DNA from: Pseudomonadota bacterium
GTDB lineage: Bacteria > Pseudomonadota > Alphaproteobacteria > Rhizobiales > Devosiaceae
Length of the DNA: 9,733 nt
Direction: 5' to 3'
Assembly (NCBI GenBank): GCA_023393475.1
Contig: JAEWLC010000076.1
Span: 1-9,733, forward strand
How positions within the stretch are numbered: position 1 is the stretch's first letter; each line of letters starts with the position of its first letter. Under the pieces are notes generated by a model. The model did not search any database, was not told the origin of the DNA, and was given only the letters and a program-made list of their open reading frames with translations. This document shows positions 1 to 6,347 of this stretch, piece after piece. The position numbers and the translations under genes are program-made.

Positions 1-1932
1 GCCCAGCACTTCCACCGGAATGGAGGGGCCTGCTTCCTTGACCTGCTCGCCCTTGTCGTTGATCAGGGCGCGCACGCGGGCAAACTCGGTGCCGGCGACC
101 AGGATGTCGCCAACCCGCAGCGTACCACGCTGCACCAGCACGGTCGCCACCGCACCGCGACCGCGATCGAGCTTGGCTTCGATGACCAGACCCTCGGCGC
201 GCCCGTCGCGGGCGACCTTGAGTTCGAGCACTTTGGCCTGCAGCAGGATGGTTTCGAGCAGCTTGTCGAGGCCGGCGCGGGTCTTGGCCGACACTTCGAC
301 GTCGAGCACTTCGCCGCCCATGGATTCGACGAAGACTTCGTGCTGGAGCAGCTCGGTGCGCACCCGCAGCGGGTTGGCTTCGGGCTTGTCCATCTTGTTG
401 ATGGCCACGATGATCGGAACCCCGGCCGCCTTGGCGTGCTTGATGGATTCGATCGTCTGCGGCATCACGCCGTCATCGGCCGCCACCACCAGCACCGCGA
501 TATCGGTCGCCTGGGCGCCGCGGGCACGCATGGCGGTGAACGCCTCGTGGCCCGGGGTATCGAGGAAGGTGATCTTCTGGCCGTTCTTTTCGACCTGGTA
601 GGCGCCGATATGCTGGGTGATGCCACCGGCTTCGCCCGCCACCACATTGGCTTCGCGGATCGCGTCGAGCAGCGAGGTCTTGCCGTGGTCGACGTGGCCC
701 ATGATGGTCACGACCGGCGCGCGGTTGGTCAGGTCCTCGGCCTTGTCGTCGGCTGGGATGTCGAACAGGCCTTCTTCCACGTCGGCTTCCGACACGCGCT
801 TGACCGTATGGCCGAGTTCGGTGGCGATCAGCTCGGCGGTATCGGCGTCGAGGATGTCGGTGATCTTCACCATCTGGCCCTGGGCCATCAGGATCTTGAT
901 CACGTCCACGGCGCGTTCGGCCATGCGGTTGGCCAGTTCCTGGACGGTAATCGCCTCGGGAACGGTCACTTCACGCGAAAGCTTCGGCGCGGCCTGGACG
1001 TTGCGGCCCATCTTCTTGTCGCGGCGGCGTCGCATGGCGGCCAGCGACGGCCCCTTGTCGCGATCGGACTCGGTGCCGGCATTGGTCACCGTCAGGCGGC
1101 CGCGGGCAAAGGCTTCCTCGCCGGCACGACGGGTCGGACGCTCCGGCGTTGCCGGAACGCGGGCCGCGCCACCACGGCGGGCATTCTCAAGCTCGTTGGC
1201 GCTGACCAGCGGACGCGCCGACGGCGCGGTGCGGGTCTTGCGGCCATCGGCCTCGGACGGCGGCGCCGGCGGAATGTTGGCGCCGGGCTGGTCCGGCGTC
1301 GGACGACGCTGCGGTGCGCTCTCGGCGGCGCGACGGGCCGGCGAGACGCGCGGCTCGCGCGACACGGTCGAGACTTCGGAGACTTCCTCGAGCGCCTTCT
1401 CGGCCTCGGCGGCGCGGACCTTGGCGTCCTCGGCGCGCTGCGCCTCTTCGCGCAGGGCGCGACGGCGGGCGTCTTCCTCGGCGCGACGGGCTTCCTCGGC
1501 GCGGGCGCGTGCCTCATCCTCGGCCTGGCGACCGGCGGCTTCGCGCAGGGCGCGAACGCGGGCATCGGCTTCGGTGGCGCTCAGTCCGCCACCCGGACGC
1601 GGACCGCTGCCCGAACGGAGCGGCGGACGCGACTGGCCGGAACGGTTGTCGTAGTTCGGACGGCCACCCTGCGGTGCGCCGGACGAAGCCGGGCGCCCGC
1701 CGGCCGGAGCCGACGAACCGGTCTGCGCCGGGCGCGCACCGGTCGAGCCGTGCGGCACGTGCGGGGTATGCGAACTGGACGTGCCTGACGGCACGAAGCG
1801 GCTACGCTTCTCGACGACCACGGTGCGTGAGGAACGCGCCACGTTCGGGCGGTTCCCCAGGTTGGGAGCCCCCTTCAAGGTCAGCGTCTTCTTGCCTGCA
1901 CCAGAGTCTTGCTTGTCGTCGTTATCAGCCAT
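1..1932 (-). CDS. infB: Translation initiation factor IF-2 (3' end outside window)
   Basis: IF-2 is the GTPase that brings initiator tRNA to the 30S subunit and promotes subunit joining. The frame is open from ATG at 1932 to the window edge: 644 codons, perhaps two thirds of the usual alphaproteobacterial length. The N-terminus carries the KKTLTLKG motif near residue 14 and a charged, Ala/Arg/Glu-rich, probably coiled-coil stretch at about 118-185. An IF2_N domain follows at about 320-376. The GTPase domain has G1 GHVDHGKT (412-419), G3 DTPGH (458-462), G4 NKMD (512-515) and G5 SAK (548-550); a GGITQHIG segment supplies G2. The start of the domain II beta-barrel is present before the cut. A GTG seven codons upstream, in frame, is an alternative start, but MADNDDK fits the family better. 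It is the last visible gene of the rimP-nusA-ylxR-infB operon. Confidence 0.97.
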   Translation of the reverse strand, partial: MADNDDKQDSGAGKKTLTLKGAPNLGNRPNVARSSRTVVVEKRSRFVPSGTSSSHTPHVPHGSTGARPAQTGSSAPAGGRPASSGAPQGGRPNYDNRSGQSRPPLRSGSGPRPGGGLSATEADARVRALREAAGRQAEDEARARAEEARRAEEDARRRALREEAQRAEDAKVRAAEAEKALEEVSEVSTVSREPRVSPARRAAESAPQRRPTPDQPGANIPPAPPSEADGRKTRTAPSARPLVSANELENARRGGAARVPATPERPTRRAGEEAFARGRLTVTNAGTESDRDKGPSLAAMRRRRDKKMGRNVQAAPKLSREVTVPEAITVQELANRMAERAVDVIKILMAQGQMVKITDILDADTAELIATELGHTVKRVSEADVEEGLFDIPADDKAEDLTNRAPVVTIMGHVDHGKTSLLDAIREANVVAGEAGGITQHIGAYQVEKNGQKITFLDTPGHEAFTAMRARGAQATDIAVLVVAADDGVMPQTIESIKHAKAAGVPIIVAINKMDKPEANPLRVRTELLQHEVFVESMGGEVLDVEVSAKTRAGLDKLLETILLQAKVLELKVARDGRAEGLVIEAKLDRGRGAVATVLVQRGTLRVGDILVAGTEFARVRALINDKGEQVKEAGPSIPVEVLG

Positions 1933-2053
1933 GTATCTCGCGTCTTCCTTCACGAAACGTGCCCGTGGAAGTGCGTCGCCGCGCTCCCGGTCACGTCCGA
2001 TTGTCGGGCTCAGGGGGCGGCGTAGCGCTTGCCGCGCCGCTCGAATACCTCAT
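1933..2053 (-). other. ylxR-infB intergenic spacer
   Basis: This 121-bp spacer on the minus strand is long compared with the other gaps in the operon. Just before infB is a purine-rich AAGGAAGA stretch that could act as a ribosome binding site, though it lies about 11-13 nt from the ATG. A 20-codon reading frame starts at the base after the ylxR stop (TAG then ATG, 2053) and ends at TGA 1991-1993. It overlaps a possible 6-bp stem, GCGGCG/CGCCGC, with a 12-nt loop. No T-tract follows, so this is not an intrinsic terminator, and infB is probably co-transcribed with ylxR. Confidence 0.5.
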
Positions 2054-2671
2054 CTAGTTGGCGTTGTAACGGGTCAGTCTATCGGCCCGTTGCACCGCCG
2101 CCTGGGCTGCGCCCCCTTTAATGAGCGCAGCATGTATCACATTTTCGATCCCGAGTGCCAAACCCATTTGGCCCGAATCGAGTAATTCGAAATGCGGGGT
2201 TTCCGGAGGGTTTAGGCCCGCCTCTTCCGCCGCCATCGTGTAGCCCTTGAGCGAGCCCAGGAGCTTCTTCTTGCCGTCCTCAGCCGCGTCCGTCGCGGTG
2301 ATGAGGCCGATGATCTCGCCGGCTTCGATCGCCGCCTTGACCTTGCTCGATCCGGTGAGCAGCTGCCCCGCCTTCCGAGCCAGACTGAGGGCGGACAGAT
2401 ACCGCTCCTCGAGTCGCCTGCGTGTCAGCCCGCTGAGATCGTCGGGCACCTTCACCTCGGCCTTGAGGCTCCGGGCGAAGGCCTTCTTCTTTTGTGCCTC
2501 GGCCACCTTGCTGGCACCGAGGGTGATCCAGACGCCGCGGCCTTCGGCCTTGGCGTCCGTATCGGGAAACAGTTCGCCGTCCGGTGAGACGACGAACCGG
2601 ATAAGCTCGGATGCGGGCTTCACCTCTCGGGTCAGCGCGCACATCCGCTCGGTTTCTTCACGACCAGGCAC
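2054..2671 (-). CDS. YlxR (DUF448) - L7Ae-like RNA-binding fusion protein
   Basis: This 205-residue protein has an N-terminal YlxR/DUF448 domain (about 7-85), with the ERMCALTRE opening and GRGVWI at 45-50. An L7Ae/YlxQ-like RNA-binding domain follows (about 88-195), with LSLARKAGQLLTG near 96-107. In Firmicutes YlxR and YlxQ are separate neighbouring genes between nusA and infB; a fused form is usual in alphaproteobacteria. YlxR-type proteins have been linked to RNase P RNA and to regulation, but the role of the fused form is uncertain. The start is GTG at 2671, preceded by GGAGG at 2676-2680 with a short 4-nt spacer, 21 bp after the nusA stop. No upstream start is better. The position inside the nusA-infB operon supports the call strongly. 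Confidence 0.93.
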   Translation of the reverse strand: MPGREETERMCALTREVKPASELIRFVVSPDGELFPDTDAKAEGRGVWITLGASKVAEAQKKKAFARSLKAEVKVPDDLSGLTRRRLEERYLSALSLARKAGQLLTGSSKVKAAIEAGEIIGLITATDAAEDGKKKLLGSLKGYTMAAEEAGLNPPETPHFELLDSGQMGLALGIENVIHAALIKGGAAQAAVQRADRLTRYNAN

Positions 2672-2692
2672 CGGGCCTCCAAAAGTGCCCGA

Positions 2693-4291
2693 TTACGCGG
2701 GCGCTCCCTCTTCCTCGATCGCCTCATCGGCGCTCGCGAGGTCTTCCTCGGTGATCCAGCCGGCCTTGAGGCGGGCCTGCAGGATCATCTCCTCGGCTTC
2801 CTCGCGGGAAACCGGGAAGTCCTTGAAGGTGCCGTCGAAGCGCTTGGTCTCGCCGTCCTTGCGTTCGGTCCAGCCGACGAGGTCGTCGGCAGCACAGCCG
2901 GCGAAATCCTCGACCGTCTTGATGTCTTCCTTACCCAGCGCGACCAGCATGGCCGCATTGAGGCCCGGGATCTCGTAGAGTTCGTCGGCGACGCCGAGCT
3001 TGATGCGCTCGTCGTCGTTCGCCTTCTCGATGGCGTTGAGATAGTCGACGGCGCGCTGCTGGATCTCGCCTGCGGTCTCTTCGTCGAAACCCTGGATCGA
3101 AGCGATTTCGCCGAGGTCGATATAGGCGAGCTCTTCGACCGACGAGAAGCCTTCGGAAGCCAGTAGTTGGGCAACCATCTCGTCAACATCAAGGGCCTGC
3201 ATGAACAAAGCAGAGCGCTCGGTGAATTCCTTCTGGCGGCGCTCGGACTCTTCCTGCTCGGTGAGGATGTCGATGTCCCAGCCGATCAGCTGGCTGGCAA
3301 GGCGCACGTTCTGGCCGCGGCGGCCGATGGCGAGGCTGAGCTGCTCGTCCGGCACCACGACTTCGATGCGCTCGACCTGCTCGTCGAGAACCACCTTGGC
3401 GACGTCGGCCGGCTGCAGGGCCGAAACGACGAGGTCGGCGATCGACTCGGTCCACGGGATGATGTCGATCTTTTCGCCCTGGAGTTCGGCGACCACGGCC
3501 TGGACGCGGCTGCCGCGCATACCGACGCAGGCGCCGACCGGGTCGATCGAGCTATCCGACGAAGTCACGGCGATCTTGGCGCGGCTGCCCGGATCGCGGG
3601 CGATCGAGCGGATAGCGATGATGCCGTCGTAGATTTCCGGCACTTCCTGCATGAACAGCTTCGCCATGAACTGCGGATGCGTGCGGGAAAGGAAGATCTG
3701 CGGGCCGCGCTGCTCGCGGCGCACGTCATAGATATAGGCGCGGACGCGATCGCCGTAGCGATAGAGCTCGCGCGGGATCAGCTCGTCGCGGCGGATGATG
3801 GCTTCGCCACGACCGAGGTCGACGATGACATTACCGTATTCGACGCGCTTCACCGTGCCGTTGACGATCTCGCCGACGCGGTTGATGTACTCTTCGTACA
3901 TGCGGTCGCGCTCGGCATCGCGCACCTTCTGCACGATGACCTGCTTGGCCGACTGGGCGGCGATGCGGCCGAACTCGATCGGCGGCAGCGGCTCGGTCAG
4001 GAAGTCGCCGTACTTGGCGTCGGGCGCCTTGAGCTTGGCATACTTCAGTTCGATCTGGCGCGAGGGCTCCTCGACCGCCTCGACCACTTCGAGCAGGCGC
4101 CACAGGCGCAGCTCGCCAGTCTTGGGGTTGATCTCGGCGCGCACATTGGTCTCGGCGCCGTAACGGGTCTTGGCCGCCTTCTCGATGGCGTCCTGCATCG
4201 ACTCGATGACGATGATGCGATCGATCGACTTTTCGCGGGCAACGGCATCGGCGATCTGGAGCAGCTCCAGACGGTTCGCGCTAACGGCCAT
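2693..4291 (-). CDS. nusA: Transcription termination/antitermination protein NusA
   Basis: NusA binds RNA polymerase and nascent RNA, modulating pausing, intrinsic termination and antitermination. The 532 residues match the usual alphaproteobacterial length. Domains in order: NusA N-terminal RNAP-binding domain (about 4-128, beginning ANRLELLQIADAVAREK), S1 domain (about 138-202), KH1 with GMRG (257-260), KH2 with GRRGQNV (323-329), and two C-terminal helix-hairpin-helix/acidic-repeat modules (about 370-425 and 445-510). The tail is acidic. The ATG directly abuts the rimP TGA (TGAATG), and AGGAG lies 9 nt upstream inside rimP, so translation is probably coupled. All key elements are intact. 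In E. coli NusA takes part in control of its own operon, which makes the terminator upstream of rimP relevant. Confidence 0.98.
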   Translation of the reverse strand: MAVSANRLELLQIADAVAREKSIDRIIVIESMQDAIEKAAKTRYGAETNVRAEINPKTGELRLWRLLEVVEAVEEPSRQIELKYAKLKAPDAKYGDFLTEPLPPIEFGRIAAQSAKQVIVQKVRDAERDRMYEEYINRVGEIVNGTVKRVEYGNVIVDLGRGEAIIRRDELIPRELYRYGDRVRAYIYDVRREQRGPQIFLSRTHPQFMAKLFMQEVPEIYDGIIAIRSIARDPGSRAKIAVTSSDSSIDPVGACVGMRGSRVQAVVAELQGEKIDIIPWTESIADLVVSALQPADVAKVVLDEQVERIEVVVPDEQLSLAIGRRGQNVRLASQLIGWDIDILTEQEESERRQKEFTERSALFMQALDVDEMVAQLLASEGFSSVEELAYIDLGEIASIQGFDEETAGEIQQRAVDYLNAIEKANDDERIKLGVADELYEIPGLNAAMLVALGKEDIKTVEDFAGCAADDLVGWTERKDGETKRFDGTFKDFPVSREEAEEMILQARLKAGWITEEDLASADEAIEEEGAPA

Positions 4292-4921
4292 TCAGTTTGT
4301 CTCCTGTTCAGAGTCGGCAGTATCTGTTTCATCGCCCAATTCGACGGTTTCGATGTCTTCATCGTCGTCGATGGGGAATTCTTCCTGGTCGACCTGCGCC
4401 ATGTTCATCAGCTTGTCGGTCATGACCAGCTTGGCGTCGGCGAGCAGCGTCAGCGGCAGCTTGAAGTCCGGGTCGGTATCCTTGGGCACATCCGGCAGGG
4501 TGATGGTCACCGCATCGGCGTCCACCGCCTTGATGATGCCGCGGAAACGCTTGCGGCCATCCAGCAGGTCGGAAAGCTCGACCTTGGCTTCATGCCCGAG
4601 GTAAGTGGCGAAATCACGGGCCCGCACCAGCGGACGGTCGATGCCGGGCGAACTGACCTCGAGATGGTATTCGCGGTCGATCGGATCCTCGACATCGAGC
4701 ACCGGCGAAACATCCTTGCTCAGGCGTTCGCAGTCCGTGATGTTGAAGCGGCCGTTCGCGTCCTCGGCCATGATCTGCAGCGTCAGCCCGTTTTCCTGCG
4801 TCATCTTGATCCGCACGAGGCTGTAGCCGAGATCGTTCGCCACCGGCTCGACGATGCGGGCAATCCGCGCCTCGAGGCCGGTTTCTTTGACGTAGCGCTT
4901 CTCGTTGAGGTCGAAAGCCAA
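4292..4921 (-). CDS. rimP: Ribosome maturation factor RimP
   Basis: RimP (DUF150) is needed for maturation of the 30S subunit. From the proposed TTG start at 4921 the product has 209 residues. It has an N-terminal domain at about 12-98 (LEARIARIVEPVANDLGYSL, then LEVSSPGIDRPL at 87-98), an SH3-like C-terminal domain at about 100-172, and a strongly acidic tail from about 178. The tail is typical of alphaproteobacteria. The frame stays open upstream to a GTG at 5008, giving 238 residues. That extension begins inside an intrinsic terminator hairpin and its translation resembles nothing in the family. AGGA lies 9 nt before the TTG. No ATG is available near the conserved KRYVKETG motif, so the start is inferred; identity and 3' end are secure. 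It is the first gene of the operon. Confidence 0.93.
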   Translation of the reverse strand: MAFDLNEKRYVKETGLEARIARIVEPVANDLGYSLVRIKMTQENGLTLQIMAEDANGRFNITDCERLSKDVSPVLDVEDPIDREYHLEVSSPGIDRPLVRARDFATYLGHEAKVELSDLLDGRKRFRGIIKAVDADAVTITLPDVPKDTDPDFKLPLTLLADAKLVMTDKLMNMAQVDQEEFPIDDDEDIETVELGDETDTADSEQETN

Positions 4922-4977
4922 CTGGGCCAGTCCTAGTTCTGGCGGATACTCGCGTTGCCGCTCGTAACGCGCCCTGG

Positions 4978-5014
4978 AAAACAAAAAGAGCGGGGGCCGG
5001 TCAGGCACCCACTC
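4978..5014 (-). terminator. Intrinsic terminator (or attenuator) upstream of rimP
   Basis: On the minus strand, positions 5014-4988 form an 11-bp GC-rich stem (GAGTGGGTGCC against GGCCCCCGCTC) with one T-C mismatch, one G-T wobble and a 5-base loop TGACC. It is followed at once by TTTTTGTTTT (4987-4978). This is the textbook form of a Rho-independent terminator read leftward. It lies 61 bp after the stop of the PanE-family gene and about 57 bp before the proposed rimP start. It may end the PanE-family transcript. If the promoter at 5045-5073 is real, it would instead act within the leader of the rimP-nusA operon. Confidence 0.85.
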
Positions 5015-5044
5015 CGCTTTACAGCCAGAGATGTTGTTGGCGGT

Positions 5045-5073
5045 GATATAACGCCACTGAGCCCAAAGCGCAA
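5045..5073 (-). promoter_or_regulatory. Candidate sigma-70 promoter for rimP-nusA-ylxR-infB
   Basis: On the minus strand TTGCGC (5073-5068) and TATATC (5050-5045) are separated by exactly 17 bp, directly after the TGA of the PanE-family gene (5078-5076). The -10 matches consensus at four of six bases and the -35 at the TTG core. A small dyad TGGCG-N9-CGCCA brackets the -10. This is the best promoter-like sequence between the two genes, but it was identified by eye only. Confidence 0.4.
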
Positions 5074-5075
5074 GG

Positions 5076-6062
5076 TCAGCCGAGACCGAGGCGGTGGGCC
5101 AGTTCCTCCGCGCTCATTGAACCCGGCGCCGCGCGCTCGCCAACCAGTTCCCGCCCCACGTCGCACAACGCCGCATTCACCGGCGTCGGCACGCCATGCA
5201 GCCGGCCGAGCAGGACGATTTCGCCGTTGAGATAGTCGGTCTCGATGCTGCCGGTGCGGCGCTTGAGGCTCTGGAGCGAGGAGCCGCCGGCGCGTGTCAC
5301 CCCGTCCACCGGGCCGATCTCCATCAGGCCCTTGCGTCGGGGATCAGCATTGCCGACCGCCACCCATTCGATGCCGGCCGCGGTGTAGACCCGTTCGGCC
5401 TCGCCGTGGATCGCCGTGACCAGCGACCCAGAACGGAGCGGCCCCTTGTCCCCGCCACCACCCAGTGCCGCCTCGACGACGTTGCCGAGATTGTCGCGCA
5501 GCTTGCCGTATTTGGAGCGCATGACCTGCTCCAGCGGGAAGGCGGCGAAGTTGGCGCCCGCCATGGCAGTCGCGATCCCGGCCACGGTGTCGTCGAGCCC
5601 GTGCGGGTAGCGGCCGAGATCGAGCATGCCGTGCCGGGGCGTGCCGAAGCAGGTGACTTCACCGGGCACGGTATAGTCGGCCGGCATCATCACCGTCATG
5701 GCGTAGACGTTGGGGAAGAAGCGCAGGGCGACGCGCTCGTTGTTGACCCCGTTCTGGGCGCAGACCACCGGCCGGTCGCCGAAGCCGGCGTCGCACAGCG
5801 CACGCAGCGCCGCCTGCGTATCCTGCGACTTCACCGTCAGAATTGCCACGTCGTCCGGCTCGAACGCGATCTCATGGGGGCCGGCAAAGACCGGGAAACG
5901 GATCCGTTCCGACCCCGCCGGCGTGCGGAACATCAGGCCGTCGGCTTTCACCGCCTCAAGCATCCTGCCGCGGGCGATCGCGACGACGGACTGTCCCGAC
6001 CTTGCCAGCGCCGCGGCGAACGTGCCGCCGATGGCTCCGAGACCGTAGATGATGAAGCGCAT
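5076..6062 (-). CDS. Ketopantoate reductase (PanE/ApbA) family oxidoreductase
   Basis: This NAD(P)H-dependent, probably cytosolic enzyme has 328 residues, with an N-terminal Rossmann motif GLGAIGG (7-13), the substrate-loop Asn in QNGV (N104), a C-terminal KPR domain with Lys in YGKLRDN (K187, N191) and Glu in GSIETDYLNG (E274). These line up with E. coli PanE K176, N180 and E256. PanE reduces 2-dehydropantoate to pantoate in pantothenate and CoA synthesis. The segment SSLQSLKRRTGSIE lacks the usual QD aspartate (L266 at that place), a variant I recall from an ApbA-like subfamily with unproven substrate, so no gene symbol is given. The ATG at 6062 has AGGGGAGGA upstream at good spacing. The frame stays open a further 49 codons, but that part is unlike the family. 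It is divergent from the aldo/keto reductase and upstream of rimP. Confidence 0.9.
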   Translation of the reverse strand: MRFIIYGLGAIGGTFAAALARSGQSVVAIARGRMLEAVKADGLMFRTPAGSERIRFPVFAGPHEIAFEPDDVAILTVKSQDTQAALRALCDAGFGDRPVVCAQNGVNNERVALRFFPNVYAMTVMMPADYTVPGEVTCFGTPRHGMLDLGRYPHGLDDTVAGIATAMAGANFAAFPLEQVMRSKYGKLRDNLGNVVEAALGGGGDKGPLRSGSLVTAIHGEAERVYTAAGIEWVAVGNADPRRKGLMEIGPVDGVTRAGGSSLQSLKRRTGSIETDYLNGEIVLLGRLHGVPTPVNAALCDVGRELVGERAAPGSMSAEELAHRLGLG

Positions 6063-6081
6063 GCCGGTCCTCCCCTGATCG

Positions 6082-6094
6082 CGCCAGTCTGGCG
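6082..6094. repeat. 13-bp perfect palindrome in the panE-family leader
   Basis: CGCCAGTCTGGCG is a perfect odd palindrome (6-1-6) lying about 8 bp upstream of the ribosome binding site of the PanE-family gene. It could be a repressor site or a small hairpin near the start. No regulator is identified. Confidence 0.35.
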
Positions 6095-6128
6095 GGTGGG
6101 GCGGCGCGAGACAACCGGGATGAAAGGA

Positions 6129-6177
6129 GAACCGGCGGCGGCAATGCGTACCCAGCGCAGGAAGCCGCCACCGGTTC
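6129..6177 (-). repeat. Long inverted repeat / RNA hairpin upstream of the panE-family gene
   Basis: Arms of 14 bp (6129-6142 and 6164-6177) pair with a single difference, which becomes a G-U wobble in minus-strand RNA. The 21-nt interval contains a further TGCG/CGCA stem with a 7-nt loop. A perfect 13-bp palindrome, CCGGTTCAACCGG (6171-6183), overlaps the right arm. No strong T-tract follows, so a terminator is unlikely. It lies in the proposed leader of the minus-strand gene and upstream of the plus-strand promoter. It may be an RNA control element or a dispersed palindromic repeat. Confidence 0.6.
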
Positions 6178-6226
6178 AACCGGCCGGGCAGCAGCCGACC
6201 GTGGCCCAATCACTTAGGCGACAGCT

Positions 6227-6255
6227 TTACTAATTTGCAGGAACGCTTAAGTCAA
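6227..6255 (-). promoter_or_regulatory. Candidate promoter for the panE-family gene
   Basis: On the minus strand TTGACT (6255-6250, five of six consensus bases) is followed after 17 bp by TAGTAA (6232-6227) in the most A/T-rich part of the divergent region. Transcription from here would give a leader of roughly 155 nt containing the long hairpin. The -10 is weak. Confidence 0.4.
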
Positions 6256-6283
6256 TGCCTTAGTGAATGTCGCCGGGCTGACG

Positions 6284-6312
6284 TTGTCTCCATCGGTATC
6301 TGCCGATAGAGT
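6284..6312 (+). promoter_or_regulatory. Candidate promoter and operator for the aldo/keto reductase
   Basis: TTGTCT (6284-6289) and TAGAGT (6307-6312) are separated by 17 bp, each matching four of six consensus bases. The spacer holds a dyad ATCGG-N6-CCGAT (6292-6307) that ends at the -10, a position where a bound protein would affect polymerase. The expected leader is about 29 nt. Confidence 0.35.
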
Positions 6313-6347
6313 GGTCTCCTTCCTTCGACTTCACGGACATCGAGATC

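Noticed and set aside
1009..1035. Internal infB starts giving a shorter IF-2 isoform, as in E. coli
   Set aside because: In-frame ATGs exist at 1035 and 1011 but neither has a Shine-Dalgarno at useful spacing.
340..1788. Long plus-strand open frame opposite infB (482 codons)
   Set aside because: It is antisense to the unmistakable IF-2 GTPase. Its His/Arg/Gly-rich translation has no family features; GC-rich antisense frames often stay open.
3167..4936. Long plus-strand open frame opposite nusA and rimP
   Set aside because: It is the mirror of two well-conserved genes and shows no recognisable domain.
4922..5075. A tRNA gene before rimP, as metY in E. coli
   Set aside because: No cloverleaf, T-loop GTTCGA-type or anticodon arm could be found in the spacer; only the terminator hairpin is present.
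6063..6209. N-terminal extension of the panE-family gene by 49 codons
   Set aside because: The Rossmann motif should lie close to the N-terminus, the ATG at 6062 has a good ribosome binding site, and the extension translates the hairpin region.
5196..6233. Plus-strand open frame opposite the panE-family gene
   Set aside because: It is antisense to a conserved enzyme and its product has no recognisable motif or start signal.
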